Source: Pullilachnospira sp963929535
GTDB lineage: Bacteria; Bacillota; Clostridia; Lachnospirales; Lachnospiraceae
Reading direction: 5' to 3'
NCBI GenBank assembly: GCA_963929535.1
Contig: CAWVIZ010000010.1
Coordinates: 372,001 to 436,000 of the forward strand
Length of the DNA stretch: 64,000 nt
In this document: positions 8,409-16,130 of the stretch, one piece after another
Numbering within the stretch: position 1 is the first letter of the stretch
Layout: every line of letters begins with the position of its first letter
Made by a program: the position numbers and the translations under genes
The notes under the pieces: model-generated
Database searches by the model: none
What the model was told of the DNA's origin: nothing
Seen by the model: only the letters and a program-made list of their open reading frames with translations

Positions 8409-8940
8409 TCGAACAGATCAGAAAAGAAGAATTCCAGAATCCTGCTGAGTTGCAGAAACGTCTGGTACTGAGCAGGGTTCTGGAAAGGAACCCGAAGGAG
8501 ACGGGGAAAAGGAATCCCTGTCATCAGAAGACCGACTAAGGGGAGGCACAGCGTAGCGTCCACTGAATGAGTGCTGTACGGAACCGGTCAGGTCAGTAAA
8601 TAATCAAACACAAACAAGAGCTGTAGCCGGCAGGAGTATCCTCCATAGGGCATAGACCCTGCAAGAAAGCTTAGCTGGCACTCAGTGTATGAACAGGTGG
8701 GACGAAGGAAGTTGGGACATGATCCCTGTAGACACGGGAGGTTCACCATCATAGCGAAACAGAGGGAACATAGCCTTTATAATCATCAATCAAAGGATGC
8801 TTTATGAAGTGCACCCGTCTATGGCTATTCAGTACAAGATACTATGACTGTTCATCACTTTTAGCTCTGTTTATATGAGGTAACAAGTTAGAAAAAGCCT
8901 GAAAAATCAATGATTTTAGGCTTGACATTATAGGAAGGTG
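8409..8940 (+). ncRNA. IS110 3' non-coding region, candidate bridge RNA
   Basis: About 530 bp without a coding frame between the transposase stop and the IS66 remnant. It contains several potential stem-loops (for example GGGA/TCCC pairing around 8712-8730 and CCCTGTAGACACGGG near 8727-8741). In IS1111-type members of the family the guide (bridge) RNA is encoded on the transposase-distal side, so this is the natural place for it. The assignment is inference from position and structure; guide loops were not matched to donor or target. Confidence 0.4.
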
Positions 8941-8948
8941 GTCCCTTA

Positions 8949-10098
8949 ATGCCGCAGTCAGAAATGGAAGCGCTCATACAGCTTCAAAAAGAGACAATTG
9001 AATCCCTTCGTCAGCTGGTGGACAGCCAGCGCCGTACGATCGAGCAGATGGTCAGAAGCCATGAGGAGCAGACAGAACAGCTGAACCAGACGATCGCAAA
9101 TCTCAATGAAACGGTCGAATATCTGAAGAAAAAGCTGTTCGCATCTTCCAGTGAAAAAACAAAAAAGGATACCTTTCCCGGACAGATGGATCTGTTCAAT
9201 GAGGCAGAAGCCGCTGCGGATCCTTCTGTCCCGGAACCGACTCTGGAAGAGGCTGTTGGTGGTTATAATCGTAAGGCAAAGAAACCAAAGGCCACCAGGG
9301 AAGAGATCCTTGCAGGGCTTCCTGTGGTGGAAGTTCCCTGCACCGTGCCGGATGAGGACAGGAGCTGCCCCTACTGCAATACTCCGATGGAAGTCATACG
9401 GAGTATAAAAATGCGTAACTGTTAATAACATACATGATGCATTGGCGATTTTAAATTGACTGAGATTGGCGTTTTTAATCCGACTCTGAATGGCGAAAAT
9501 CGCCCGACGCTAACAGCACTCCCGAAAGTGGCGCAAAAAACTGCGGAAGATATCGTTGCGTATGAAGCTGTGAAGCGGATAGGAGCCATTTATCATCTGG
9601 ACAATCAGTTATCTGATCTAGTACCGGATGATCGAAAAAAGCAGCGGCAGATGACAGTCAAACCTCTGGTGGAGGCTTTCTTTGCGTGGGTAAAAGAGGT
9701 GGGGTCTTCCAATCGTCTTCCTAAAGGAAAAACACGGGAAGGAATCAACTATTGTATCAATCAGGAAGAGGCACTGAAAGTGTTCCTGAATGATGGTGAA
9801 GTTCCTTTTGATAAACAACGTAACAGAAGGAGCGCTCCGCAGCTTCTGTCTGCACAAACATGCATGGAAACTGATCGATAGTATCGATGGTGCGAAATCC
9901 AGTGCGATCATCTACAGCATAGTGGAGACAGCAAAGGCGAAAACCTGAATCCGTTCCGTTATCTGGATCATGTCCTGACAGTTTTGAAAGACCATCAGGA
10001 CGATACGGATTACAGCTTCATTGAAGGACAGCTTCCTTGGTCAGATCAGTTACCGGAAATTATTCTGCAGAGCGTGTTAATTCCTGTATTCTTATAAT
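8949..10098 (+). pseudogene. IS66 TnpC transposase remnant
   Basis: 8949-9412 encodes the TnpC N-terminus: coiled coil with repeated Q-L-x-Q-T/I, the conserved L-F-A-S-S-S-E-K motif, and the start of the zinc-finger part (C-P-Y-C). Then about 100 bp of foreign sequence, after which the TnpC C-terminal half resumes (A-L-P-K-V-A, Y-H-L-D-N-Q-L, G-I-N-Y-C-I-N-Q). Two further frameshifts follow, at about 9812 and 9945, but the typical end (E-G-A-L-R-S-F, W-K-L-I-D-S-I-D-G-A, N-P-F-R-Y-L-D-H-V-L) can be read to a stop near 10098. The middle with the catalytic residues is deleted, so it cannot be active. No tnpA/tnpB partners are present. Confidence 0.85.
9425..9515. repeat. foreign insert inside the IS66 remnant (possible IS21-type end)
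   Basis: Contains repeated TGGCGATTTTAA / TTGGCGTTTTTAA / TGGCGAAAATCGCC motifs at roughly 25-bp spacing, in the manner of the multiple transposase sites at IS21-family ends. It replaces the missing middle of the IS66 gene. Confidence 0.4.
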
Positions 10099-10341
10099 TT
10101 ATACTTTCTCTATAAAATATGAGGAAAAGCCGGAGAATTCTGGAATAATCACGCTTATTTTACAAGAGGAACGAAGGGCATCAGAGAACACATTCCTCAA
10201 CTATTTTTAGAACTTCTTCACTTTATTTGTGAATGATTTCCCGGCATGGGCCGATCATCTGTCCAGCCGACAGAGTTCGGCTATAGACGCATACAGCGAT
10301 CCGCCGGTCTGACAGACCTTCCATCCGGTCTGCACCGCCAG

Positions 10342-10722
10342 TTAGACCCTGTTCTCTGGAACCGCATATCTGTAGAGCAGATCCAGCAGCTCCCCCACAG
10401 TAGGGATGGTTTTCAGAGAATACGGAATCATTTCCAGCAGGGGAGGAACGGAGCCGCCTGCCCAGCATCGAAGGATCACAGTGCGGATTCCCCGTTCGAT
10501 GCAGTGGGTTTTCACGCCGTATCTCTCAGCGGCAGGGGCAAAGACAGACCTCTGCAGGCAGAAGAAACGGTCTTCATTTTCCATTACCAGCGCCAGACAG
10601 GCGGCCAGGTAACGGATGCCCGTATATGTCATGGGTACGTCCAAAGCCTGCTGGACAATGCGCAGTGCTCTGGCTTCATTGGGGATTTGGCTGGTATCTT
10701 TTGTACTTTCCATCTTTATCAT
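10342..10722 (-). CDS. stand-alone Spo0A C-terminal (output) domain protein
   Basis: 126 aa and nothing but the Spo0A DNA-binding domain. Helix content and motifs align with Spo0A: a G-I-R-Y-L-A-A-C-L start (as in K-G-Y-x-Y-L-R-E-A-I), A-E-R-Y-G-V-K-T-H-C-I-E-R-G-I-R-T-V-I in place of the recognition helix region T-A-S-R-V-E-R-A-I-R, and the closing I-P-T-V-G-E-L-L-D-L-L. There is no receiver domain. It may bind 0A-box-like sites constitutively or act by competition. The ATG at 10722 follows GGAAGGAG; a longer frame to 10776 lacks a ribosome site. It borders the IS scar zone. Confidence 0.75.
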   Translation of the reverse strand: MIKMESTKDTSQIPNEARALRIVQQALDVPMTYTGIRYLAACLALVMENEDRFFCLQRSVFAPAAERYGVKTHCIERGIRTVILRCWAGGSVPPLLEMIPYSLKTIPTVGELLDLLYRYAVPENRV

Positions 10723-10741
10723 AAGTAAAACTCCTTCCTGA

Positions 10742-10757
10742 AAATGAAATTTCATTT
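10742..10757. promoter_or_regulatory. 16-bp perfect palindrome upstream of the Spo0A-C gene
   Basis: AAATGAAATTTCATTT, 20 bp before the start codon of the Spo0A-C protein. Candidate operator, perhaps for autoregulation. Confidence 0.4.
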
Positions 10758-10937
10758 CTGCTCTGATACCCTTCACTTATACACACGGAATTTGAGGCAA
10801 AATATGTCGCGGAAAATCGAAAAAAATAAAATTTTTTTAAGTATCAACAGCAGGGACAGAGGATCAGCTATCTCTTGGCCCGCAGGAGCTGTGCAGCAGA
10901 GACGCACGGATGGATGATTACCTGCGGAAATAAATTC

Positions 10938-10966
10938 TTGACACTCCCGATGTAATGTACTAAAAT
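10938..10966 (+). promoter_or_regulatory. strong sigma-A promoter reading into the tandem repeat
   Basis: TTGACA (10938-10943), 17-bp spacer, TAAAAT (10961-10966). The transcript would run through the 51-bp repeats towards the MarR gene, giving a leader of about 440 nt. Confidence 0.65.
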
Positions 10967-11013
10967 AGTTGGCGGGCAAACAAATAGGTCCTGCATTTAT
11001 CCCCGAGAACAAT

Positions 11014-11255
11014 GAACCAAACGACATGCCGCATATCCATTTGGCGGCGCTGTGTGCCAGTGGCACACGTTTAGCGCCGACCGGAGCGGAGCGAAGACCG
11101 CTGTGTGCCAGTGGCACACGTTTAGCGCCGACCGAAGCGGAGCGAAGACCGCTGTGTGCCAGTGGCACACGTTTAGCGCCGACCGAAGCGGAGCGAAGAC
11201 CGCTGTGTGCCAGTGGCACACGTTTAGCGCCGACCGGAGCAGACCCGCTGCCAGG
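11014..11255 (+). repeat. family B/C repeat with four 51-bp tandem units
   Basis: Starts with a degenerate family B core (CCAAACGACATGCCGCATAT, then CCATTTGGCGGC) and continues with four head-to-tail units starting at 11049, 11100, 11151 and 11202 (period exactly 51). Each unit holds the palindrome GTGTGCCAGTGGCACAC and the string GTTTAGCGCCGACCG. Units differ at one base (GACCGG/GACCGA). 51 bp is 17 codons, so all frames stay open through it, which explains several spurious repetitive reading frames. Confidence 0.9.
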
Positions 11256-11411
11256 GTCAAATACCCTGCCGCTCTGCATCATAGCAGGCTTGATGCTCCG
11301 TAGCTTTCTGCGGGGCTTTTGGATTTCACAGCGGCCAGCCAGGCGTAAATACCTGAGTTATTGGACAGTTTATGTATATGATGGCTGTCTATCCCCAAAA
11401 GGAGGTGCCTT

Positions 11412-11843
11412 ATGCGTTCAGATCTTGGCTTTTATATCAAGCGTCTGCGGAACAATCTGGAACGGATTTCCTATCAGTATTACGACACCATCAGTCACCG
11501 GGATTATTCCCTGATGAATCTCTGGGTTGTGGATTTTCTTCATGACAACCGAAACCGGGATATTTTTCCCCGGGATATTGAGGAGGAATTTTTTATTACC
11601 CGGGCTACGGTCTCCAAAATGCTGAACCTGATGGAGCAGAAGGGGCTGATTGCCCGGGAAAGTGTGCCGGGAGACGCCCGTCTGAAACGGATCGTCCTTC
11701 TTCCTCCGGGAGAAGATTTGTGCAGACAGGCCCAGAGTATCAGAAGTCAGATAGAGGCTCGCCTGACCTGCAGTCTGACGGCGGAAGAACAGGAGCAGTT
11801 CCGGAACCTGTGCATCAAAATCCTGGCCGGGATGGACCCTTAA
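11412..11843 (+). CDS. MarR-family transcriptional regulator
   Basis: 143 aa with a winged helix: the recognition region is F-F-I-T-R-A-T-V-S-K-M-L-N-L-M-E-Q-K-G-L-I and the wing is V-P-G-D-A-R-L-K-R-I-V-L. ATG at 11412 follows AAAGGAGGTG. The MATE transporter begins 78 bp downstream on the same strand, so it probably represses the pair. The sequence TGGACAG...CTGTCTA around 11362-11394, just before the gene, is a loose inverted repeat that could be its operator. Confidence 0.88.
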   Translation: MRSDLGFYIKRLRNNLERISYQYYDTISHRDYSLMNLWVVDFLHDNRNRDIFPRDIEEEFFITRATVSKMLNLMEQKGLIARESVPGDARLKRIVLLPPGEDLCRQAQSIRSQIEARLTCSLTAEEQEQFRNLCIKILAGMDP

Positions 11844-11921
11844 GGTCCGGCCCCGGCGGATATGTTATAAATTCGCCAGAATGTTGGCTGGCATACAAAA
11901 AGTGTGAGGAAGGAGATTACA

Positions 11922-13286
11922 ATGAACGAAAAAGAACAATTATTCCGAAATGCGCCGATTCCCAGGGCGGTGGGCCGGATGGCGCTTCCCTGTGTGGTAT
12001 CTTCGCTGGTGCTGATCATCTACAACATGGCCGACACTTTCTTTGTGGGACAGACAAAAGACGCCCTCCAGGTGGCGGCCGTATCCCTCACCAATCCGGT
12101 GTTTGTCATGTTTATGGCAGTGGCTAATCTTCTGGGAATCGGTGGAAGCGCCATGATTTCCATTCTGATGGGAAAGGGAGAGGAGAAAAAGGCAAAAGCC
12201 GTTTCAGCCTTCTGCTGCTGCGGTTCCCTGGGGATCGGAGTACTCTGCGCAGCGGTGATCCTGGTGTTTATGGATCCGCTTCTGAAGCTTCTGGGAAGCA
12301 GCCAGGGAACGTATGACTTTGCCAGAGATTATCTGCTGTGGATTGGCCTGGGAGCCCCGTTTGTCCTGTTTGCCAATACCTTCGGCCATGTGGTGAGGGG
12401 AGAAGGCGCTGCAGGCGTATCCATGATCGGAGGAATGATCGGAACCGTGGCCAATATCATCCTGGATCCGGTGTTTATACTGACCCTGAATATGGGGACC
12501 GCCGGGGCTGCCATCGCCACAGTACTGGGAAATGTATTCGGATGTGTGTATTATCTCTGGTATTTTCTGAGAGGAAGATCCATCCTGTCCCTGAAACCGT
12601 CCTATATGGCCGGGGAGGGACACCTGATCCTCCAGACGGCTGTGCTGGGGATCCCGTCGGGAATGAACTCCGCGCTGATGAGCATTGCCAATGTGATCCA
12701 GAACAATGTGCTGGCGGTTTACGGGGACGATCAGCTGGCGGCCATGGGGATCGTGACGAAAATCTATATGCTGGTGGCATTTATCCATATGGGGATCGCC
12801 AACGGCATCCAGCCGCTTCTGGGGTACAGTTATGGAGGAGGACTTCGCCGGAGGTTCCAGGGGATCCTGAAATTTTCCGCCTTGTGTACGGTGGTCTGCG
12901 GCACGATCCTTACGGTGCTCTGCATCCTGTTCCGTCATCCCATCATGCAGGTGTTCATTGACGATGCTTCTGTGGTAAGTTATGGTGTGGATATGCTGGT
13001 GGCCGCCTGTCTGGCGGGCCCGGTGCTGGGTATTCTGTTTCTGTGTATCAATGGAATGCAGGCTCTGGATGATCCGGTTCCTTCCACTGTTCTCAGTGTG
13101 TGCCGCCAGGGACTGCTGTTTATACCGCTGCTGTATCTGCTGAATGCGGCTTTGGGACTGAACGGAGTCATCTATACCCAGACAGCAGCCGACTATCTGT
13201 CTATCGTGATCTCTCTGTTTCTGCTGCGGCGCTCCATGAAAAAGCTGGACCGGCCAGAACAGGAGAGCGGATCGCAGACCGGGTGA
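11922..13286 (+). CDS. MATE-family efflux transporter
   Basis: 454 aa, about 12 hydrophobic helices, with the family's two-fold repeat: P-C-V-V-S-S-L-V-L-I-I-Y-N-M-A-D-T-F-F-V-G in the first half and G-I-P-S-G-M-N-S-A-L-M-S-I-A-N-V-I-Q-N in the second. Likely exports cationic drugs or toxins using a Na+ or H+ gradient. The ATG at 11922 has AGGAAGGAG 7 nt upstream; a GTG at 11904 precedes that site and is not used. It lies behind the MarR regulator, the usual arrangement for an inducible drug pump. Confidence 0.92.
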   Translation: MNEKEQLFRNAPIPRAVGRMALPCVVSSLVLIIYNMADTFFVGQTKDALQVAAVSLTNPVFVMFMAVANLLGIGGSAMISILMGKGEEKKAKAVSAFCCCGSLGIGVLCAAVILVFMDPLLKLLGSSQGTYDFARDYLLWIGLGAPFVLFANTFGHVVRGEGAAGVSMIGGMIGTVANIILDPVFILTLNMGTAGAAIATVLGNVFGCVYYLWYFLRGRSILSLKPSYMAGEGHLILQTAVLGIPSGMNSALMSIANVIQNNVLAVYGDDQLAAMGIVTKIYMLVAFIHMGIANGIQPLLGYSYGGGLRRRFQGILKFSALCTVVCGTILTVLCILFRHPIMQVFIDDASVVSYGVDMLVAACLAGPVLGILFLCINGMQALDDPVPSTVLSVCRQGLLFIPLLYLLNAALGLNGVIYTQTAADYLSIVISLFLLRRSMKKLDRPEQESGSQTG

Positions 13287-13407
13287 ACAGCGCATCAGCA
13301 GACTGCAGGAGGCAGCCGGACAATGCTCCATGACAGCTCTTGGGCCTGCGCGGCCCCGAACAGGCAGGCGGGGCGTCCGGCAGGACTGTCCCTGCAGAAA
13401 AAGAAGC

Positions 13408-13471
13408 GATGAAAAAGAAAAGGCCCGGCGGGCCTGGATCCTTTTATACACGGATCCGGTCCGCCGGGCCT
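13408..13471 (-). terminator. terminator downstream of the NADH oxidase
   Basis: Stem AGGCCCGGCGG / CCGCCGGGCCT with an inner GGATCC / GGATCC stem. On the minus strand it is followed by TTTTCTTTTTC, so it stops minus-strand transcription coming from 14903-13575. Confidence 0.8.
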
Positions 13472-13500
13472 CGGATCTTGCTGCCTGGCGCAGATTTCTT

Positions 13501-13544
13501 TCCGCGGGCAACGAGCCAAGCGGACATGCTTGCATGTCCATTTG
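13501..13544 (+). repeat. family B palindromic repeat
   Basis: CCGCGGGCAACGAGCCAAGC followed by the perfect palindrome GGACATGCTTGCATGTCC and ATTTG; the same string as at 29969-30016. Confidence 0.85.
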
Positions 13545-13574
13545 ACTTTGGTAACAATCAGCCTCCGCTGATGC

Positions 13575-14903
13575 TTATTTCGCGCTGAGAGCGGCCATGG
13601 TGATGTAATTATACGGCTGATTGAAGTGGGGCAGGAAGAAGATATCCAGCAGCTTCAGCTTGTCGATGGTCACGCCTTCCTCGATGGCCAGGGAGAACAT
13701 GTGGATTCCCATGGAAATATCCTCGGTGGAAGCCATCTGCGCGCCGACTACCCGGCGGGACTCCGTCTCGTATACGATACGGATCTTCACCTTGGCGTTC
13801 TCCTTCATGAAGCCGGGACGCTGCAGATCCTCATAATCGGTATGGCTTACCTTCATTCCGTTTTTCTCGGCAGCGGTTACGGACAGACCGGTGGATACCA
13901 TATTGTAGCCGAAGATGGAAATACCGTTGGAGCCCTGTACGCCGATGGATTCCAGGGGAGTTCCTCCGATGTTGTGAGCGGCTACGATTCCGGAACGAAC
14001 GGCGTTGGTGGCCAGAGCAATATAGGTTTCAGCCTGCAGAGCGTTGGAATAAATGGTGGCGCAGTCGCCTACGGCGTATACATCGGGATCGCTGGTCTGC
14101 TGATGACGGTCCACCCGGTAGGCGCCGTTCCTGAAGCAGTCCAGATGATCCTTGCCCAGTGCGTTATTGGGAATAAATCCGATGGCATTGATCACCAGCT
14201 CTGCGGGATATTCTCCCTTGTCAGTCACCACAGTCTCCACATGGCCGCTGCCCTTGTAAGCAGTGGCACGCTCGCCGTAATGGGTCTCGATGCCGTGTTC
14301 CTGAAGATTCTTGTCCATATCCTGGGAGAACCAGGGATCGTAATAGCTGGCCAGCGAAGTGGGAGCCACATCAAACAGACGGACTTCCTTGCCGCGGCGT
14401 TTTGCTGCCTCCGCAATCTCCACTCCTATGTATCCGGCTCCGATGACAGCCACATGCTTCACGTTGGGATCGCTCATCTGGCGGTCCACTTCCTGTCCCT
14501 GCTGGAACAGCTTCAGAAAATTGATGCCCTCCAGATCACTTCCGGGAAGCTGGGGAGCGATGGGAAGGGAACCTGTGGCCAGGATCAGCTTGTCATAGGA
14601 TTCCTGATAGGATTTTCCATCGGCGGTTTCACAGTCAACCACTTTTTTGTCAAAATCGATGCTTTTTACGGTGGTTTCCATCCGGATGTCAGCGCCTTTG
14701 GCTTCAAAGGCTTCCTTATTGGTATAGAACAGATTTTCATAGGAGTCGATCTGGCGTCCTACCCACAGCGCGGTACCGCATCCCAGATAGCTGAGATTGG
14801 TGTTCCGGTCGATCATCACAACCTTCTGATCCGGATAATTGTCCAGAAGGGTGTTGGCTGCCGCAATACCGGCATGGTTTGTACCAATGATCAGTGTTTT
14901 CAT
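13575..14903 (-). CDS. nox: NADH oxidase (H2O-forming type), FAD-dependent
   Basis: 442 aa flavoprotein of the pyridine nucleotide-disulfide oxidoreductase class I family. The N-terminal FAD site is L-I-I-G-T-N-H-A-G; the single redox cysteine is Cys42 in L-S-Y-L-G-C-G-T-A-L, the position of the cysteine-sulfenic acid in enterococcal NADH oxidase; the NAD site is V-A-V-I-G-A-G-Y-I-G-V-E-I-A-E; V-Y-A-V-G-D-C is the second FAD motif. It likely reduces O2 to water with NADH, an oxygen defence in an anaerobe; CoA-disulfide reductase is the close alternative. The ATG at 14903 follows TTGGAGG. Divergent from a MerR regulator. Confidence 0.9.
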   Translation of the reverse strand: MKTLIIGTNHAGIAAANTLLDNYPDQKVVMIDRNTNLSYLGCGTALWVGRQIDSYENLFYTNKEAFEAKGADIRMETTVKSIDFDKKVVDCETADGKSYQESYDKLILATGSLPIAPQLPGSDLEGINFLKLFQQGQEVDRQMSDPNVKHVAVIGAGYIGVEIAEAAKRRGKEVRLFDVAPTSLASYYDPWFSQDMDKNLQEHGIETHYGERATAYKGSGHVETVVTDKGEYPAELVINAIGFIPNNALGKDHLDCFRNGAYRVDRHQQTSDPDVYAVGDCATIYSNALQAETYIALATNAVRSGIVAAHNIGGTPLESIGVQGSNGISIFGYNMVSTGLSVTAAEKNGMKVSHTDYEDLQRPGFMKENAKVKIRIVYETESRRVVGAQMASTEDISMGIHMFSLAIEEGVTIDKLKLLDIFFLPHFNQPYNYITMAALSAK

Positions 14904-15264
14904 AAATGCATTACCTCCAAAATAATAATCCATGTGGCAGCAGAGTCCCGAAGGTATCTCTGCAGATGTGTACGGATGCTCTTTTATTTTACCGTTTTGT
15001 ATTTCTTTTTTCAAGGGGCTCATTGCCTGGCGGATGAAAGACCGATGAGAACTCACTGCAGCGGAAGCTGCCAAATGGAACTGCAGGCATGTCTGTCCGG
15101 CCGGGCGCTCACAGGAATAAAGAAAATACTTGCCCCAGACCCCGCCGGGGATGTATGATAAATAGGAGAACAGCCGTCTGGTTTCCCGGTTTGATCCCGG
15201 GAGACAGCCGGACACACCGTTACATGCAGACAGAACACCACAGAGGAAGGACAGGGAGCAAGCG
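14904..15264. other. 361-bp divergent intergenic region, NADH oxidase/MerR
   Basis: Holds the MerR-gene promoter (15130-15159). No further gene is seen. The AT-rich part around 14980-15010 may hold the minus-strand promoter of the oxidase. Confidence 0.4.
15130..15159 (+). promoter_or_regulatory. promoter of the MerR-family gene
   Basis: TTGCCC (15130-15135), 18-bp spacer containing a CCCCGCCGGGG dyad, TATGAT (15154-15159). A long spacer with a dyad in it is typical of MerR-controlled promoters, so the gene may regulate itself. Confidence 0.55.
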
Positions 15265-15705
15265 ATGACAATTGCGGAAGTAAGCAGAAAATACGATATT
15301 ACGCCGGACACACTGCGGTACTATGAGCGGATCGGACTGATCCCCCCGGTGCCCCGTACCAAAAGCGGCATCCGGGATTATGATGAGGAATCCTGCGGAT
15401 GGATCGAGATGATGAAGTGTATGCGGAAGGCAGGCGTACAGATCGAGGCGCTGATCGAGTATGTGGCTTTGTTCCGTCAGGGAGATTCCACATTGGACGC
15501 AAGAAAAAATATCCTGATAGAGCAGAGAGAGCATCTGATTGCCAGGATGGAGGATATGCAGGCATCGCTGGAACGGCTGAACCGGAAGATCGAGAGGTAT
15601 GAAGAAGGGATGATGGCTGCAGAGAAAAAACTGGAGAGGATGCGGAGAGAACGGGAAGAGCAGGAGGAACTGGAAAAATGCTGTCCCCGGAGGAAGACGG
15701 GCTGA
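15265..15705 (+). CDS. MerR-family transcriptional regulator
   Basis: 146 aa. The N-terminal winged helix is classical (I-A-E-V-S-R-K-Y-D-I-T-P-D-T-L-R-Y-Y-E-R-I-G-L-I-P), followed by a long coiled coil from about residue 75 and a charged tail ending in C-C-P-R-R. No metal-binding cysteine pattern apart from that tail pair. Resembles the small-molecule or stress branch (as in regulators next to oxidoreductases). It is divergent from the NADH oxidase, its most likely target. Confidence 0.9.
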   Translation: MTIAEVSRKYDITPDTLRYYERIGLIPPVPRTKSGIRDYDEESCGWIEMMKCMRKAGVQIEALIEYVALFRQGDSTLDARKNILIEQREHLIARMEDMQASLERLNRKIERYEEGMMAAEKKLERMRREREEQEELEKCCPRRKTG

Positions 15706-15743
15706 CAGCCTGTATTCAGACCATACCGTAGAAAAGTCAGAGA

Positions 15744-15775
15744 GTCGGCAGATATACAAAATCTGCCGGCTTTTT
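15744..15775 (+). terminator. terminator of the MerR gene
   Basis: CGGCAGAT (15746-15753) pairs with ATCTGCCG (15761-15768), followed by GCTTTTTC. Confidence 0.85.
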
Positions 15776-16130
15776 CGCCGTGCAGCAGCAAAAATAACCC
15801 CCCTGCTCTGCGGGGGAGGAAATTCAGAGGAAACTGCGTTCCCATGGAACAAAAACGCTCCGCGAGGGCGCAGGATGTCCGGCGGATATCTGTTATACGC
15901 CGGCCGAAGCGGAACCGGAGACCGCACTGCGCCGGAGGGGAAGCTGTCAGGGAGCTTCCCGGGCTGGAAAATTTTGATGGTTGATAAAGGAACATACGTT
16001 CGATAGAATAGATCTCATCCGGAAGTTCCTGACGGAGCTTATGGAAATTCCGGAGGAAGGGAATGAAAACCCCAATGCAGATACCCGGAGCGGATCTGCA
16101 GCGGGATGTTTCAGGGGGAAGGAGAAACGG
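15776..16130. other. intergenic region before the Y-family polymerase remnant
   Basis: About 355 bp. Contains the LexA box at 15989-16002; the remainder is GC-rich with no gene that can be supported. Confidence 0.4.
15989..16002. promoter_or_regulatory. LexA (SOS) box
   Basis: GGAACATACGTTCG matches the Gram-positive LexA consensus CGAAC-N4-GTTCG at 13 of 14 positions. It lies 130 bp before the Y-family polymerase remnant, a class that is normally SOS-regulated. Confidence 0.75.

Larger units (their letters stand above)
6890..8940 (+). mobile_element. IS110-family insertion sequence (ends approximate)
   Basis: One transposase gene (6978-8408) with a short 5' flank (about 90 bp, hairpin) and a long structured non-coding 3' flank (about 500 bp). 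IS110 elements lack clear terminal inverted repeats and target duplications, so the ends cannot be set from this sequence alone. The next recognisable unit is the IS66 remnant that begins at 8949. Confidence 0.7.

Noticed and set aside
11049..11255. Possible CRISPR array
   Set aside because: The 51-bp units are directly adjacent with no variable spacers and there are no cas genes; it is an ordinary tandem repeat.
11052..11303. Repetitive short proteins encoded by the tandem repeat
   Set aside because: Frames are open only because 51 is a multiple of three and the unit lacks stops; no start or ribosome site supports translation.
13626..15158. Long 510-residue reading frame on the plus strand
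   Set aside because: Antisense of the NADH oxidase, whose motifs and start are unambiguous.
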